NCBI RefSeq assembly: GCF_033343995.1
Contig: NZ_CP137573.1
Coordinates: 7,783,001 to 7,847,000 of the forward strand
DNA: 64,000 nucleotides
Source: Streptomyces sp. HUAS YS2
GTDB taxonomy: Bacteria; Actinomycetota; Actinomycetes; Streptomycetales; Streptomycetaceae
Reading direction: 5' to 3'
The position numbers and the translations under genes are program-made. Shown one piece after another: positions 23,276 to 32,058 of the stretch (position 1 is the first letter of the stretch; the number at the start of each line of letters is the position of its first letter). The notes beneath the pieces are model-generated. The model had not been told where the DNA came from and did no database searches. It saw nothing but the letters and a program-made list of their open reading frames with translations.

Positions 23276-24670
23276 ATGAACGCGAAGCCGCCCGCCCCCA
23301 CCACCTCCCGCGCCGACGAGCCCCAGCAGGCGTCAGCGCCGGGGACGGCCGCCGCGGAGCTGCCCCCGGCCGAGTCCTTCGAAGGGCTCGGGCTGCCGCC
23401 CGAGCTCCTGGAGACGATGACCGGACTCGGCGTGACGGCGCCGTTCCCGATCCAGGCGGCGACCCTGCCGCACGCGCTGGCCGGCCGCGACGTCCTCGGC
23501 CGGGCGCGGACCGGCTCCGGCAAGACGCTGGCCTTCGGGCTCGCGCTCCTCGTCCGTACGGCAGGAACGCGGGCGGAGTCGAAGCGGCCGCTCGCGCTGG
23601 TCCTCGTACCGACCCGGGAGCTCGCCGAGCAGGTGACCGACGCGCTGACGCCGTACGCGCGGGCGCTGAACGTGCGGCTCGCGACGGTGGTCGGCGGTCT
23701 TTCGATGAACCGGCAGACGGCGGAGCTGCGGGCCGGCGCCGACGTGGTCGTCGCGACGCCCGGGCGGCTGACCGACCTGGTGTCGCGGCGGGACTGCCTC
23801 CTGAACCACGTCCGGATCACGGTCCTGGACGAGGCGGACCAGATGTGCGACCTGGGGTTCCTGCCGCAGGTCTCGGACATCCTCGAACAGGTCCGGCCCG
23901 AGGGCCAGCGGCTGCTGTTCTCCGCCACGCTCGACCGCGACGTCGAGCAGCTGGTGCGCAAGCACCTGAACGACCCGGTGCTCGCCTCGGTCGACCCCGC
24001 GGCCGGCTCGGGCACCGCGATGGACCACCATGTGCTCAACATCCACGCCGCGGACAAGTACGCGACCGCGACCGAGATCGCCGCGCGCGACGGCCGGGTC
24101 CTGATGTTCCTGAACACCAAGGCGTCCGTGGACCAGTTCACCCGTCACCTGCGGGCCAGCGGCGTACGGGCCGCCGCCCTGCACAGCGGCAAGTCCCAGC
24201 CGCAGCGCACCCACACGCTCGCCCAGTTCAAGGAGGGCGCGGTCACCGTGCTCGTGGCCACCAACGTCGCGGCGCGCGGCATCCACGTCGAGGCACTCGA
24301 CCTGGTCGTCAACGTCGACCCGCCGGCCGACGCCAAGGACTACCTGCACCGCGGCGGGCGGACGGCGCGCGCCGGGGAGTCCGGGATCGTCGTGACGCTG
24401 GTCACCCCCAACCAACGGCGCGACGTGAACCGGCTGATGTCCGAGGCGGGCGTCCGGCCGACCGTCACGCAGGTGCGCTCCGGCGAGGCGCAGCTGACCG
24501 CCATCACCGGTGCGAAGCGCCCGCCCGTCGAGACCAAGACCACTGGCGGAAACGCCCCGTTCCGCGGCCTCGGGACGCGACCGGGCCGCCCCAAGGAGTC
24601 CCGCAAGTCCGCCGAGGCCCGCAAGATCGCCGAAGCCCGCGCGGCGGCCCGCGTACGCAAGGGGCGCTGA
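23276..24670 (+). CDS. DEAD-box RNA helicase
   Basis: 464 residues. Motifs in order: Q motif FPIQAATLPHAL, motif I ARTGSGKT, Ia PTRELAEQ, Ib TPGRLTD, II DEAD (LDEADQM), III SAT, V ARGIHVE and VI HRGGRTARAGE. A low-complexity Ala/Pro N-terminus (about 35 residues) and a basic C-terminal tail (RPKESRKSAEARKIAEARAA) suit RNA binding. ATG at 23276 with GAGGAAGG upstream. Preceded by a very stable leader hairpin. Confidence 0.95.
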   Translation: MNAKPPAPTTSRADEPQQASAPGTAAAELPPAESFEGLGLPPELLETMTGLGVTAPFPIQAATLPHALAGRDVLGRARTGSGKTLAFGLALLVRTAGTRAESKRPLALVLVPTRELAEQVTDALTPYARALNVRLATVVGGLSMNRQTAELRAGADVVVATPGRLTDLVSRRDCLLNHVRITVLDEADQMCDLGFLPQVSDILEQVRPEGQRLLFSATLDRDVEQLVRKHLNDPVLASVDPAAGSGTAMDHHVLNIHAADKYATATEIAARDGRVLMFLNTKASVDQFTRHLRASGVRAAALHSGKSQPQRTHTLAQFKEGAVTVLVATNVAARGIHVEALDLVVNVDPPADAKDYLHRGGRTARAGESGIVVTLVTPNQRRDVNRLMSEAGVRPTVTQVRSGEAQLTAITGAKRPPVETKTTGGNAPFRGLGTRPGRPKESRKSAEARKIAEARAAARVRKGR

Positions 24671-24764
24671 CGCCGCGGGAGATCGAGCGCCGGGCATCAA
24701 CGGGGGGCGTCAAGTACGGGGGCGGCGCAGCGGCGTGGACCGGCCGGTCCATAGGGTGGCCCCC

Positions 24765-25916
24765 ATGTCTCCCACGTTGAGTTCCACGAAAGCCGCCGGC
24801 GCGCTGCGCACAGCGGCTCGCGTGTCCGCCGAGTCGTTGCTGGTCCTGCTGATGGCCGCGGCGGCCCTGTGGCTCGTGGGCCGCATGTGGTCGGTCGTCT
24901 GGCCGCTCATAGTGGGCCTGTTCCTCACCACCCTGACCTGGCCGCTGACCCGTTTCCTGCGGCGGCACGGCTGGCCCCCCGCCCTGGCCGCGGGCGTCGT
25001 CACGGTGTCGTTCCTGCTGCTCGTCGCCGGCATCGTCGCGCTCATCGCGGTCCCGGTCGCCTCGCAGTCCGGCGAACTCTCGCAGGGCGTGATCGAGGGA
25101 ATCCAGCGGTTGCGCGAGTGGGCCGCCGGCCCGCCGCTGAACATCGGCGACGACGAGATCTCGGGCGCCTTCGACACGGCGGTCGCCCGCGTCCAGGACA
25201 GCATCGGCAGCATGGTCACCGCGGTCGCGTCCGGCGTGGGCACCGTGTTCAACGGCGTGGTCACGGCGTTCCTGGCCCTGTTCCTGATGTTCTTCTTCCT
25301 GAAGGACGGCCCGCGGTTCCTGCCGTGGCTGTCCCGCCAGCTCCCCGGGCGGCTCGCCGTCGACGTCCCGATCGTGGCGGAGCGCAGCTGGGACACCCTG
25401 GGCGCTTTTGTGCGCAGCCAGGCCTTCGTCGGCCTCCTCGACGCCGTGGCCATCGGCATCGGCCTGTGGATCCTCGACATCCCGCTGGTGCTGCCGCTGG
25501 CCGTACTGACCTTCGTCTCGGCGTTCGTGCCGATCATCGGCGCCCTGTTCGCCGGACTGGTCGCGGTGCTGATCGCCCTCGTGTCGAACGGTGTCACCGA
25601 CGCACTGATCGTCCTGGCGATCATCGTCGTGGTGCAGCAGCTGGAGGGCAACGTGTTCCAGCCCATGATCCAGAGCCGCGGGCTCGGCCTGCACGCGGCC
25701 GTCGTGCTGCTGGCCGTGACGCTCGGCGGCAGCCTGGCCGGCATCGTGGGCAGCCTCCTCGCCGTCCCGTTCGCCGCGCTGATCGGGGTGTTCTGGAACT
25801 ACCTGCGCGAGCAGCTCGGCGAACCGCGACAGGAACCGCAACAGGAACCGGAGCAGGAACCGCAGCAGGAACCGGACGCCGACGGGACACCGACTCCCGC
25901 TCCCATCGCGCCGTAA
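24765..25916 (+). CDS. AI-2E family transporter
   Basis: 383 residues with about eight membrane segments and the family motifs FFFLKDGPRF, FVPIIGALFAGL and QQLEGNVFQPMIQSRGLGLHAAVVL (cited in part: LEGNVFQPMI). Members export small molecules or ions; the name does not imply autoinducer transport here. The cytoplasmic C-terminus ends in Gln-Glu-Pro repeats. Start ATG 24765. Confidence 0.9.
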   Translation: MSPTLSSTKAAGALRTAARVSAESLLVLLMAAAALWLVGRMWSVVWPLIVGLFLTTLTWPLTRFLRRHGWPPALAAGVVTVSFLLLVAGIVALIAVPVASQSGELSQGVIEGIQRLREWAAGPPLNIGDDEISGAFDTAVARVQDSIGSMVTAVASGVGTVFNGVVTAFLALFLMFFFLKDGPRFLPWLSRQLPGRLAVDVPIVAERSWDTLGAFVRSQAFVGLLDAVAIGIGLWILDIPLVLPLAVLTFVSAFVPIIGALFAGLVAVLIALVSNGVTDALIVLAIIVVVQQLEGNVFQPMIQSRGLGLHAAVVLLAVTLGGSLAGIVGSLLAVPFAALIGVFWNYLREQLGEPRQEPQQEPEQEPQQEPDADGTPTPAPIAP

Positions 25917-25920
25917 CCCC

Positions 25921-25951
25921 GAAGGGCGGGCCGCATCGCGGCCCGCCCTTC
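25921..25951. terminator. Bidirectional terminator hairpin
   Basis: A perfect 14-bp stem (GAAGGGCGGGCCGC and its complement) with a 3-nt loop, followed by ACTTTT on the + strand. It lies between the AI-2E transporter and the convergent membrane-protein gene. Confidence 0.85.
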
Positions 25952-25991
25952 ACTTTTCGCCGGCGCACGCGTCGGCCGGCCAGGACCGGCC

Positions 25992-26741
25992 CTAGCTGCC
26001 CGGTGCCGGCCCGAAGGCGGGCGGCCTCAGATGGTCTCCGGCGGACCCGACGTCGCCGGTCTTCCACTCCGGGTCGTAGGCGCAGGGCACGCTCGCGCCG
26101 CCCATGAAGTACTCACGATCCGCGAACCAGGTGAAGGACATCCGCTCGTCGCCGTCGTCCCGCTGGACGAACAGGTCCCAGTCCCCGCTCTTCGTGCCCT
26201 CGCGGTACGACGTGATCTCCCAGCCCTCGTCCTTGAGATGCTGGTGCAGCCGTCGCATGCCCGGGACGGCCTGGCTCGCCGGCACGCGGTCCAGCGCCCA
26301 GCTGTGGTGCATCGAGTAGGCGCCGTCGACGGTCTTGTCCTCCATCCCCAGCAGGCCCCCGTCGTGGCAGTAGTCGGAGCCGAGCGTGTTCTCCGTACTG
26401 ACGCCGAGGTCCTCGACCCCCGGTCGGATGGTGCGGGTGAAGCCCAGGACCCCGTAGGCCTCCTGGGAACGCCGGAGGGCATGGTCCGCCATCTCCTCGG
26501 GCGCGACACGGGGGAAGTCCGTCGACCCCGCGTTGTGCCATACGAGCGGGACGAGCAGAGCCAGCAGAGCCAGCAGCGCGACGCCACCGCATCCCAGGAC
26601 GCCGCGGACGGCGGCGGAAGCCCATGATCTGGTCCGCGTTCCGGTCGCGGTCCCGCCTTCACCACCGGTCGCGGAGGGTGATTCGGGGGAGTCGGGTGAG
26701 TCGGGTGACTCGTTCGTGCGTGGCATGGTCTCGTCAGGCAT
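25992..26741 (-). CDS. Hypothetical single-pass membrane protein
   Basis: 249 residues: a disordered Ser/Pro/Gly N-terminus of about 40, one transmembrane segment (LGCGGVALLALLALLVPLVW), then a 180-residue external domain containing CHDGG, SWALDRVP and FTWFADREYF. I do not recognise a family. The start could be 26741 or the ATG 15 bp downstream. Confidence 0.7.
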   Translation of the reverse strand: MPDETMPRTNESPDSPDSPESPSATGGEGGTATGTRTRSWASAAVRGVLGCGGVALLALLALLVPLVWHNAGSTDFPRVAPEEMADHALRRSQEAYGVLGFTRTIRPGVEDLGVSTENTLGSDYCHDGGLLGMEDKTVDGAYSMHHSWALDRVPASQAVPGMRRLHQHLKDEGWEITSYREGTKSGDWDLFVQRDDGDERMSFTWFADREYFMGGASVPCAYDPEWKTGDVGSAGDHLRPPAFGPAPGS

Positions 26742-26927
26742 ACGAGGACCCTATGCGAGCGCCGAAGCACCCCGGATGGGCGTGGTGACCAGGTACGGAG
26801 TGAGTACGCGTACTCATCCTGGCGGCCCCCGGCCCGTAGTCCCAGTGGCCCCCGTGGCGGTGCGGCGAACGGCCCGTCGCGCCACGATCGAGGGGACCAC
26901 GCGAGCCGGAACGATACGGAGACGGCC

Positions 26928-27737
26928 ATGGCAGCAGGCTGGGAACCCCGTCCCTCAGACGTGGACGCCGACGAATGGCGTCCCGCCCTGGACGTACCCC
27001 CTCCGGACCGACAGCGCCGTTGGACGGTGTTCCTGCGCTGGCTGTTGCTCCTGCCCCAGTTCATCGTCGTCGCCCTGTTGTCCATCGCCGCGTTCTTCGT
27101 CACGATCGCGGGCTGGTTCGCCGCCCTGTTCCTGGGCCGGCTGCCCGACCCGATCGCGTCCTTCCTCGGCACGGTCCTCGCCTACCAGACCAGGGTCTCG
27201 GCCAGTTCGACCCTGCTCGTCGACCGCTACCCGCCGTTCGCCTTCGACGCCCCCGAGTACCCGGTGCAGATCGGGTTGCAAAGCACCCCCCTGAACCGCC
27301 TGGCGGTCTTCTTCCGGCTGATCCTGGTGATCCCGGCAGCGATCATCAGCGGCCTCGCGCAGTCCGGCTGGTTCGCGATCAGCTGGGTGTTCTGGCTGAT
27401 CGGCATCATCCTGGGGCGCCTGCCCGAACCGGTCTTCGGGGCCACCGCGGCCGTCGTCCGGTACCGGATGAGACTGTCGGCGTACATGATGCTGCTGACG
27501 CCGGTGTACCCGAAGGGGATCCTGGGCGACGCCCCGCCGCCCGCCGCGGAGCAGCCGTACTCCGCGACGCGGCCCCTCGTCCTGGGCACCCCCGCGAAGG
27601 TGCTGGTCTGGGTCTTCCTGGTGCTCGGGCTGGCCGGAAACCTGACCTCGGGATCGGTCGACTACGACTCGGACAAGGACCACGACGACTACAAGGGCCG
27701 CGGCGGCCCGGCGGCCGTCGTACGAGTGGTGCGGTGA
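26928..27737 (+). CDS. DUF4389 membrane protein
   Basis: 269 residues with four transmembrane helices in two related hairpins (RWTVFLRWLLLLPQFIVV and RLAVFFRLILVIPAAI), each followed by an LGRLP(D/E)P motif; this duplicated pattern is the DUF4389 family. The hydrophilic tail is Asp/Lys-rich. Followed after 7 bp by the PEBP gene, probably one transcript. Confidence 0.85.
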   Translation: MAAGWEPRPSDVDADEWRPALDVPPPDRQRRWTVFLRWLLLLPQFIVVALLSIAAFFVTIAGWFAALFLGRLPDPIASFLGTVLAYQTRVSASSTLLVDRYPPFAFDAPEYPVQIGLQSTPLNRLAVFFRLILVIPAAIISGLAQSGWFAISWVFWLIGIILGRLPEPVFGATAAVVRYRMRLSAYMMLLTPVYPKGILGDAPPPAAEQPYSATRPLVLGTPAKVLVWVFLVLGLAGNLTSGSVDYDSDKDHDDYKGRGGPAAVVRVVR

Positions 27738-27744
27738 GAGAGTC

Positions 27745-28200
27745 ATGGCGGACGGACTGGAACTGAGCAGCACCGCCTTCGCGGACGGCGCGGTGATCCC
27801 GCTCCGGTACAGCGGCGAGGGCGAGAACGTCTCACCGCCCCTGACCTGGTCGGGAGTGCCCCACGAGGCCACGGAGCTGGTGCTCCTGTGCGAGGACCCC
27901 GACGCCCCCGGCGCGACCTTCGTGCACTGGCTGGTGACCGGCATCGATCCGGCCACCGACGGGGTGGTGGAGGGCCAGAAACCGCAGGGCGGCCTGCCGT
28001 GGCCCAACGGCTTCGGGCGGGTGGGCTGGAGCGGTCCGATGCCGCCTCCGGGCCACGGACCGCACCGCTACTTCTTCCGCCTGTACGCCCTGGCCGAGCC
28101 GCTGCCGCTGCACAACCATCCCGGCGCCGCAGACGTGCACCGCGCGCTCAGGGGCAGGGCGCTGGCCTCCGGCACCCTCGTCGGGACCTACCAGCGCTGA
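27745..28200 (+). CDS. YbhB/YbcL family Raf-kinase-inhibitor-like (PEBP) protein
   Basis: 151 residues. PEBP signatures: GENVSPPLTWSGVP, CEDPDAPGATFVHWLV and GHGPHRYFFRLYAL. It binds anionic phosphoester-like ligands in characterised members; the cellular role in bacteria is unclear. ATG at 27745. Confidence 0.93.
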   Translation: MADGLELSSTAFADGAVIPLRYSGEGENVSPPLTWSGVPHEATELVLLCEDPDAPGATFVHWLVTGIDPATDGVVEGQKPQGGLPWPNGFGRVGWSGPMPPPGHGPHRYFFRLYALAEPLPLHNHPGAADVHRALRGRALASGTLVGTYQR

Positions 28201-28321
28201 GCCGCGCCGGCGGCGTCACCGCGCGCCACGACGTGTGGCCCACCGTGCCGGTCGTCCCCCGGCGCCCTCCGGTGCGCGCATCATCGGAGGTAGGGGGAAG
28301 CAGGCGAGGAGGCGCGTGGCG

Positions 28322-29419
28322 ATGCGGCTGTCGTTCCTTGATCCCCTCTACGCGGAGCCGGGCCCGTACGCCTCCGTGTACCTGGACACCTCCCGGGATG
28401 TCGACCACCCCGAGCGGGCGATCGCCCAGCGCTGGCACCGGCTGCGCGAGAGCCTGTCCCGGCAGGGGGCGGACGGAGCACTGCTCGACGTGCTCGAAGG
28501 CGTGGTCGGCAGCGACACGGAGGTGCCGGGGGTGCACGGGCAGGCCGTCTTCGCCGCCCACGGCACGCTCGTCCTGGACGGGGAACTGCCGAGGCCGCCC
28601 GAGCACGACACCGCGCGCTACAGCACCCTGCCGGACGCGATGCCGCTCGTGACCCAGCACGTCCCGGAGATCCCGTACCTGGCCGTGGTCGTCCACTACA
28701 GCGGCCTCCCGACCGCCGAGACCCACGGCTGGGTCACGCTGGAGGCGGAGACCGGTACGTGGCCCGCGTCCACCGTCACCCCGGGTGAGCGCCTGCACCG
28801 CAGGGTCGCCGTGGCGACCTGGCACCGCACCTGCGTGCGACTCGGCCACCGCCTGGACGAACTGGCGCGCGGCGCCCATGCCGACGCAGTCGTCGTCGGC
28901 GGTGACGTGTGGGCGTGCAACGTACTGGTCCGCCGCCTGCCGGCCGCCCTGCGCGGCAAGGTCGTGCGGGTCGGCGGCCGAACCCCCACCGACACCGGGC
29001 GCGCCCTGCTCGAGGAACAGCTCGGCGGTGTCTTCCGGGACCACATGGCCGCGCACGACTGCGACCTGGTGGACGCGTTCATCGCCCGGCGTGCCCTGGA
29101 GGGGCCCACGGCGGAGGGGCTGCCCGCGACCGTGGCGGCCCTGCAGCGCGGCCAGGTCGCGGCGCTGCTGCTGAACCGGCCGCCCGGGGCCTCGGCTCGG
29201 CTCTGGGCGGGCTCCCGGCCCACCCAGCTCGCCCTGACCGAGGCGGAGTTGACGTCCTTCGGGGTGCGCGCCCCGGGTGAGGAGCGCGCCGACGAGGCGC
29301 TCGTACGCGCCCTCGTCGGCACCGGCGCCGAGCTGGTCGTCGTACCGGAGGGCGAGCTGCGGCTGCGTGACGGCGTGGGCGCTCTGCTGCGGTACGCGGA
29401 TCCGGCTCCGCCGCCGTAG
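28322..29419 (+). CDS. Bacterial eRF1-like (baeRF/Vms1-type) protein
   Basis: 365 residues. It resembles actinobacterial Rossmann-fold eRF1-related proteins, with PYASVYLDTSRD at the N-terminus, GQAVFAAHGTLVLDG, and a C-terminal region with a GAELVVVPEGELRLRDGVGALLRY-like pelota/L7Ae-type end (cited in part). Such proteins have been linked to stalled-ribosome or peptidyl-tRNA processing; this is inference. The ATG at 28322 sits nine bases after GAGGAGG; GTG 28316 is too close. Confidence 0.75.
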   Translation: MRLSFLDPLYAEPGPYASVYLDTSRDVDHPERAIAQRWHRLRESLSRQGADGALLDVLEGVVGSDTEVPGVHGQAVFAAHGTLVLDGELPRPPEHDTARYSTLPDAMPLVTQHVPEIPYLAVVVHYSGLPTAETHGWVTLEAETGTWPASTVTPGERLHRRVAVATWHRTCVRLGHRLDELARGAHADAVVVGGDVWACNVLVRRLPAALRGKVVRVGGRTPTDTGRALLEEQLGGVFRDHMAAHDCDLVDAFIARRALEGPTAEGLPATVAALQRGQVAALLLNRPPGASARLWAGSRPTQLALTEAELTSFGVRAPGEERADEALVRALVGTGAELVVVPEGELRLRDGVGALLRYADPAPPP

Positions 29420-29439
29420 CATCCCCGCTCAGGCCGCGG

Positions 29440-30366
29440 TCAGGACGCGGACTTCTGGTGTGCCGCGAAGAACTCCCAGATGATGTCGGTCGCGTTGACG
29501 CCCGTGGCGGTCTCACCCATCGTCAGGTCCTTGCTGCCGGGCCAGTTGTGGCCCATGTCCGGGAGCCGGTAGGTCACGAGCTCCGAACCGTCGCGGCACT
29601 TCGCCTCGGTACGGGTGGTGGTCCCGGTGACCTTCTTGGGTCGCCCCGCCTTGCAGCCCAGGTGTTCCGACCAGGACGTGACGCCCCTCTCGAAGTCCCC
29701 GGCGAAACCGTCGCCGCCGCCGATGAAGGTGGCGACGGACACCGGGGTCTTCGGCGTGTACGTGGGCTTCTGCGCGTCCGGGCCGATGTAGCCGCCGCTC
29801 ACCGGGGCGATCGCGGCGAGCGTGCCCGGGAGTTCGACCGCGAGCTTGAAGGCCATGTCCCCGCCGTTGGAGATGCCGGTGGCGTAGACGCGCCGGGGGT
29901 CGGCCTTCCACGTGTCGACGAGGCGCTTCGTCATCGCGCCGATGAAGCCGACGTCGTCCGCGCTGCCGCAGCAGATGAGGGCGTTGTACCCCTGGTCCAT
30001 GCCGTCCGGGTACGCGACGAGGAAGCCTTCCTTGTCGGCCTTGGCGTCGAAGCCGGTCAGCTGGGCGGCGTACGCGCCGTCGGCCGGGTAGGGGTGCATC
30101 ACGACGACCAGGGGGAGGGATCTGGTCGGCGTGTAGCCGGGCGGCGCGTGCACCGTGTAGACGCGCTGTTTGCCCTGCCAGGCCATGGTGACCTTCTGGT
30201 CGCCCGGGCGCGGCGTCTCCTCGGCCGGCCGACTCGCCGAAGGCTTCGGGGACTTACCGACGCCGTCGTCCTTGTCGGAGCCGGTGTCGCAGCCGGCGAG
30301 GGGGATCAGCAGAGCCAGGGGGATCAGCAGCGTCGGAGCGGCGATCCGTAAGGGGCGTGTCGGCAT
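29440..30366 (-). CDS. Alpha/beta-hydrolase esterase lipoprotein (PHB-depolymerase/LpqC-like)
   Basis: 308 residues. Lipoprotein signal with lipobox LAGC, a Lys/Ser/Pro-rich spacer, then an esterase domain with LVVVMHPYPADG, nucleophile elbow ATGISNGGDMAF and a terminal GHNWPG catalytic His. This is the family of feruloyl/poly-hydroxyalkanoate esterases. Surface-anchored; the substrate is unknown. Confidence 0.88.
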   Translation of the reverse strand: MPTRPLRIAAPTLLIPLALLIPLAGCDTGSDKDDGVGKSPKPSASRPAEETPRPGDQKVTMAWQGKQRVYTVHAPPGYTPTRSLPLVVVMHPYPADGAYAAQLTGFDAKADKEGFLVAYPDGMDQGYNALICCGSADDVGFIGAMTKRLVDTWKADPRRVYATGISNGGDMAFKLAVELPGTLAAIAPVSGGYIGPDAQKPTYTPKTPVSVATFIGGGDGFAGDFERGVTSWSEHLGCKAGRPKKVTGTTTRTEAKCRDGSELVTYRLPDMGHNWPGSKDLTMGETATGVNATDIIWEFFAAHQKSAS

Positions 30367-30441
30367 TGCAGCATGGTCGCAGTGGTGCGGGGGGCGGTCC
30401 AGAGGAAGCGGCGGTTCAGCGTGTACGGGGGTTCGCGCGCG

Positions 30442-30957
30442 TCATTCGGAAGGAGCGGGCTGCGCCGCCACAGCCCTGTGGTGCTCGGCGGCCTCGGCCG
30501 CCGTGTACGAGGAGGCGAAGGTGAACGCGCGCGGGTTCGGTCCGTGCGCCCGCAGGTCCGCCAGCCGTTCCAGGGCCTCGTCGACGGTGGGGAGGTGACC
30601 GGCGGGGACCCACCAGAGCACCAGATGCGCCTCGACGTGCCGTTCGAACCATTCGCGCCGCCGCCGCATCGCGTCCAGGTGGCCGCTGCGGTAGGCGAAG
30701 TCCCACAGGGACTCAGGGGACTCCCACACGGACAGGTTGACGATCACGTCCTCGCCCGCCGGGCGCAGGCCGGTGGCGTCGGCGGTCCCTTCCTCCACCA
30801 GCCGCCACACGAAGCCGGGCGAGCCTTCGGCGGCGGAGTTGACCGGGTCGAGCAGCTCGACGAACGGCGCCAGGCGCGGGTCGTCGAGCGGGTGTCGGAG
30901 CGTGGCGATGTTGAGCTGGGCGAGGTGTGCGCCATGCGCGGATGCGGTCATGGTCAC
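30442..30957 (-). CDS. DUF3291 domain protein
   Basis: 171 residues. LAQLNIATLRHPLDDPRLAPF, SPGFVWRL, VIVNLSVWESPESLWDFAYRSGH (cited in part) and LVLWWVPAGHLPTVDEALERL identify DUF3291, a dimeric alpha/beta-barrel relative of unknown function. It lies 26 bp downstream of the SufR-like regulator and is probably co-transcribed. Confidence 0.85.
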   Translation of the reverse strand: MTMTASAHGAHLAQLNIATLRHPLDDPRLAPFVELLDPVNSAAEGSPGFVWRLVEEGTADATGLRPAGEDVIVNLSVWESPESLWDFAYRSGHLDAMRRRREWFERHVEAHLVLWWVPAGHLPTVDEALERLADLRAHGPNPRAFTFASSYTAAEAAEHHRAVAAQPAPSE

Positions 30958-30983
30958 ATCCCAGCACGGCCGCGTTTTCTATG

Positions 30984-31655
30984 TCAATCAATATTGTTTT
31001 TAGAAGCTTCAACCACCACGCAGCACTCGCCGGGCCGCGCGTCCATGCGGGCCCGGACGGCGCCGTCCGCGCCCAACAGCCCCTCCAGCAGCGCCAGATT
31101 CATGCCGCAGACGAGCGGCGGGAAGCGCTCGGCGACGGCATGGAAGGGGCAGTTGCGCATCCGGACGACCCCGTCGGCGCCGTCCTCGGCTTCCTCCAGG
31201 TGCGGCTCGTAACCACGAGCGGCCAGCGTCTCCATGGCCTCGTCGAGGCCGCCGCAGGGCGCCGCCGCGCCACGCAGCGCCTCGCCCCGGCGGCGTGCGG
31301 CCGCGCAGAGCTCGGCGTCGAGCCCCGCCTGTTCGGCGGTCTCGGCGAGCAGCTCGGCCGCGGTGCGGTAGTCCCGGCCGGGCAGCGACACCGCCCACTC
31401 GGCCCGCGCCCGCGTGTACACCTTGGCCGGCCGCCCGGCCCCCGGCCCCGAGCGCCCCGTCAGGCGGCGGCTCCCGCTCTCCAGCAGCCCGGCCTCGGTC
31501 AGCCTGTCCAGATGGTGCGCGGCAAGTGTCCGCGTCACCCCGGCCGCCTCGGCGGCCTCGTTGCGCCCGACCTCGCGGCCCTGCGCCACCACGTACTCGT
31601 ACAGGCGGCGCCGCACCGGGTCCTGCAATGCGGCGATCGCGTCGATGTGCTCCAT
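30984..31655 (-). CDS. SufR-like helix-turn-helix regulator with Fe-S type cysteines
   Basis: 223 residues. ArsR/DeoR-type winged helix at 1-80 (LQDPVRRRLYEYVV, GVTRTLAAHHLDRL). The C-terminal domain contains C169, C183 and C211 (CPFH, VCGMN, GECCVV) with spacing CX13CX27C, like the cluster ligands of SufR proteins. It probably senses iron-sulfur status or redox. It is not beside a suf operon; the only partner is the DUF3291 gene downstream. Confidence 0.8.
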   Translation of the reverse strand: MEHIDAIAALQDPVRRRLYEYVVAQGREVGRNEAAEAAGVTRTLAAHHLDRLTEAGLLESGSRRLTGRSGPGAGRPAKVYTRARAEWAVSLPGRDYRTAAELLAETAEQAGLDAELCAAARRRGEALRGAAAPCGGLDEAMETLAARGYEPHLEEAEDGADGVVRMRNCPFHAVAERFPPLVCGMNLALLEGLLGADGAVRARMDARPGECCVVVEASKNNID

Positions 31656-31847
31656 CCCGCCATTCTAGAAACAACGCAGGTAGGAGATAGAGCGGTGTCC
31701 GCAGCCTCGGCCGCGCGCCCGGGCGGGAATGCATCGATCCCACCCGCCAAACGTGAGATATGTGACAGCGCTCCATCGGCTGTCGCCGGCTGCTTATCGC
31801 CGCCGAATATCCTGATGATTCCTCATTTGGCTTACGCATACGGGTAG

Positions 31848-31876
31848 TTGACGCTCCGGTTCCACCCGGTCAGGAT
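31848..31876 (+). promoter_or_regulatory. Candidate promoter of RHS toxin gene
   Basis: TTGACG (31848-31853), a 17-nt spacer, and CAGGAT (31871-31876), resembling the vegetative sigma (HrdB) consensus. Start would be near 31883, giving a leader of about 175 nt. Confidence 0.5.
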
Positions 31877-31957
31877 TCGGGGCTGTGATCGGTGTGCCGA
31901 TTGGTGAGCAACCGCCCGAACATGGCGGCCCTGCTCTTCAACCCCCCGCGCCCTGAG

Positions 31958-32007
31958 GTGCGCCGACATGAACTGAGTTCGCGGCACATCGGCGCGGACT
32001 CTTTTTT
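31958..32007 (+). terminator. Terminator-like hairpin with U6 run inside the RHS leader
   Basis: GCGCCGA (31960-31966) pairs with TCGGCGC (31989-31995); six T follow at 32002-32007. The enclosed segment can instead fold as GTG..CCG..GAAC-TGA-GTTC..CGG..CAC, which uses the same left arm and excludes the first hairpin. This is an arrangement like a transcriptional attenuator, 51 bp before the start codon. Confidence 0.5.
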
Positions 32008-32058
32008 GTGCCGGAAACTCAGCCGCCGCTACCGCGGGGCAGAGAAAGAGGGGTTGGA

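Larger units (their letters stand above)
31656..32058. other. Intergenic region and RHS-toxin leader
   Basis: 403 bp holding the probable promoter and terminator-like hairpin of the RHS gene (annotated separately). No additional gene is supported. Confidence 0.6.

Noticed and set aside
31970..31980. GAACTGAGTTC as a LexA (SOS) box before the RHS gene
   Set aside because: The half-sites are separated by 3 bp, whereas the actinobacterial SOS box needs GAAC-N4-GTTC; it is part of the leader hairpin.
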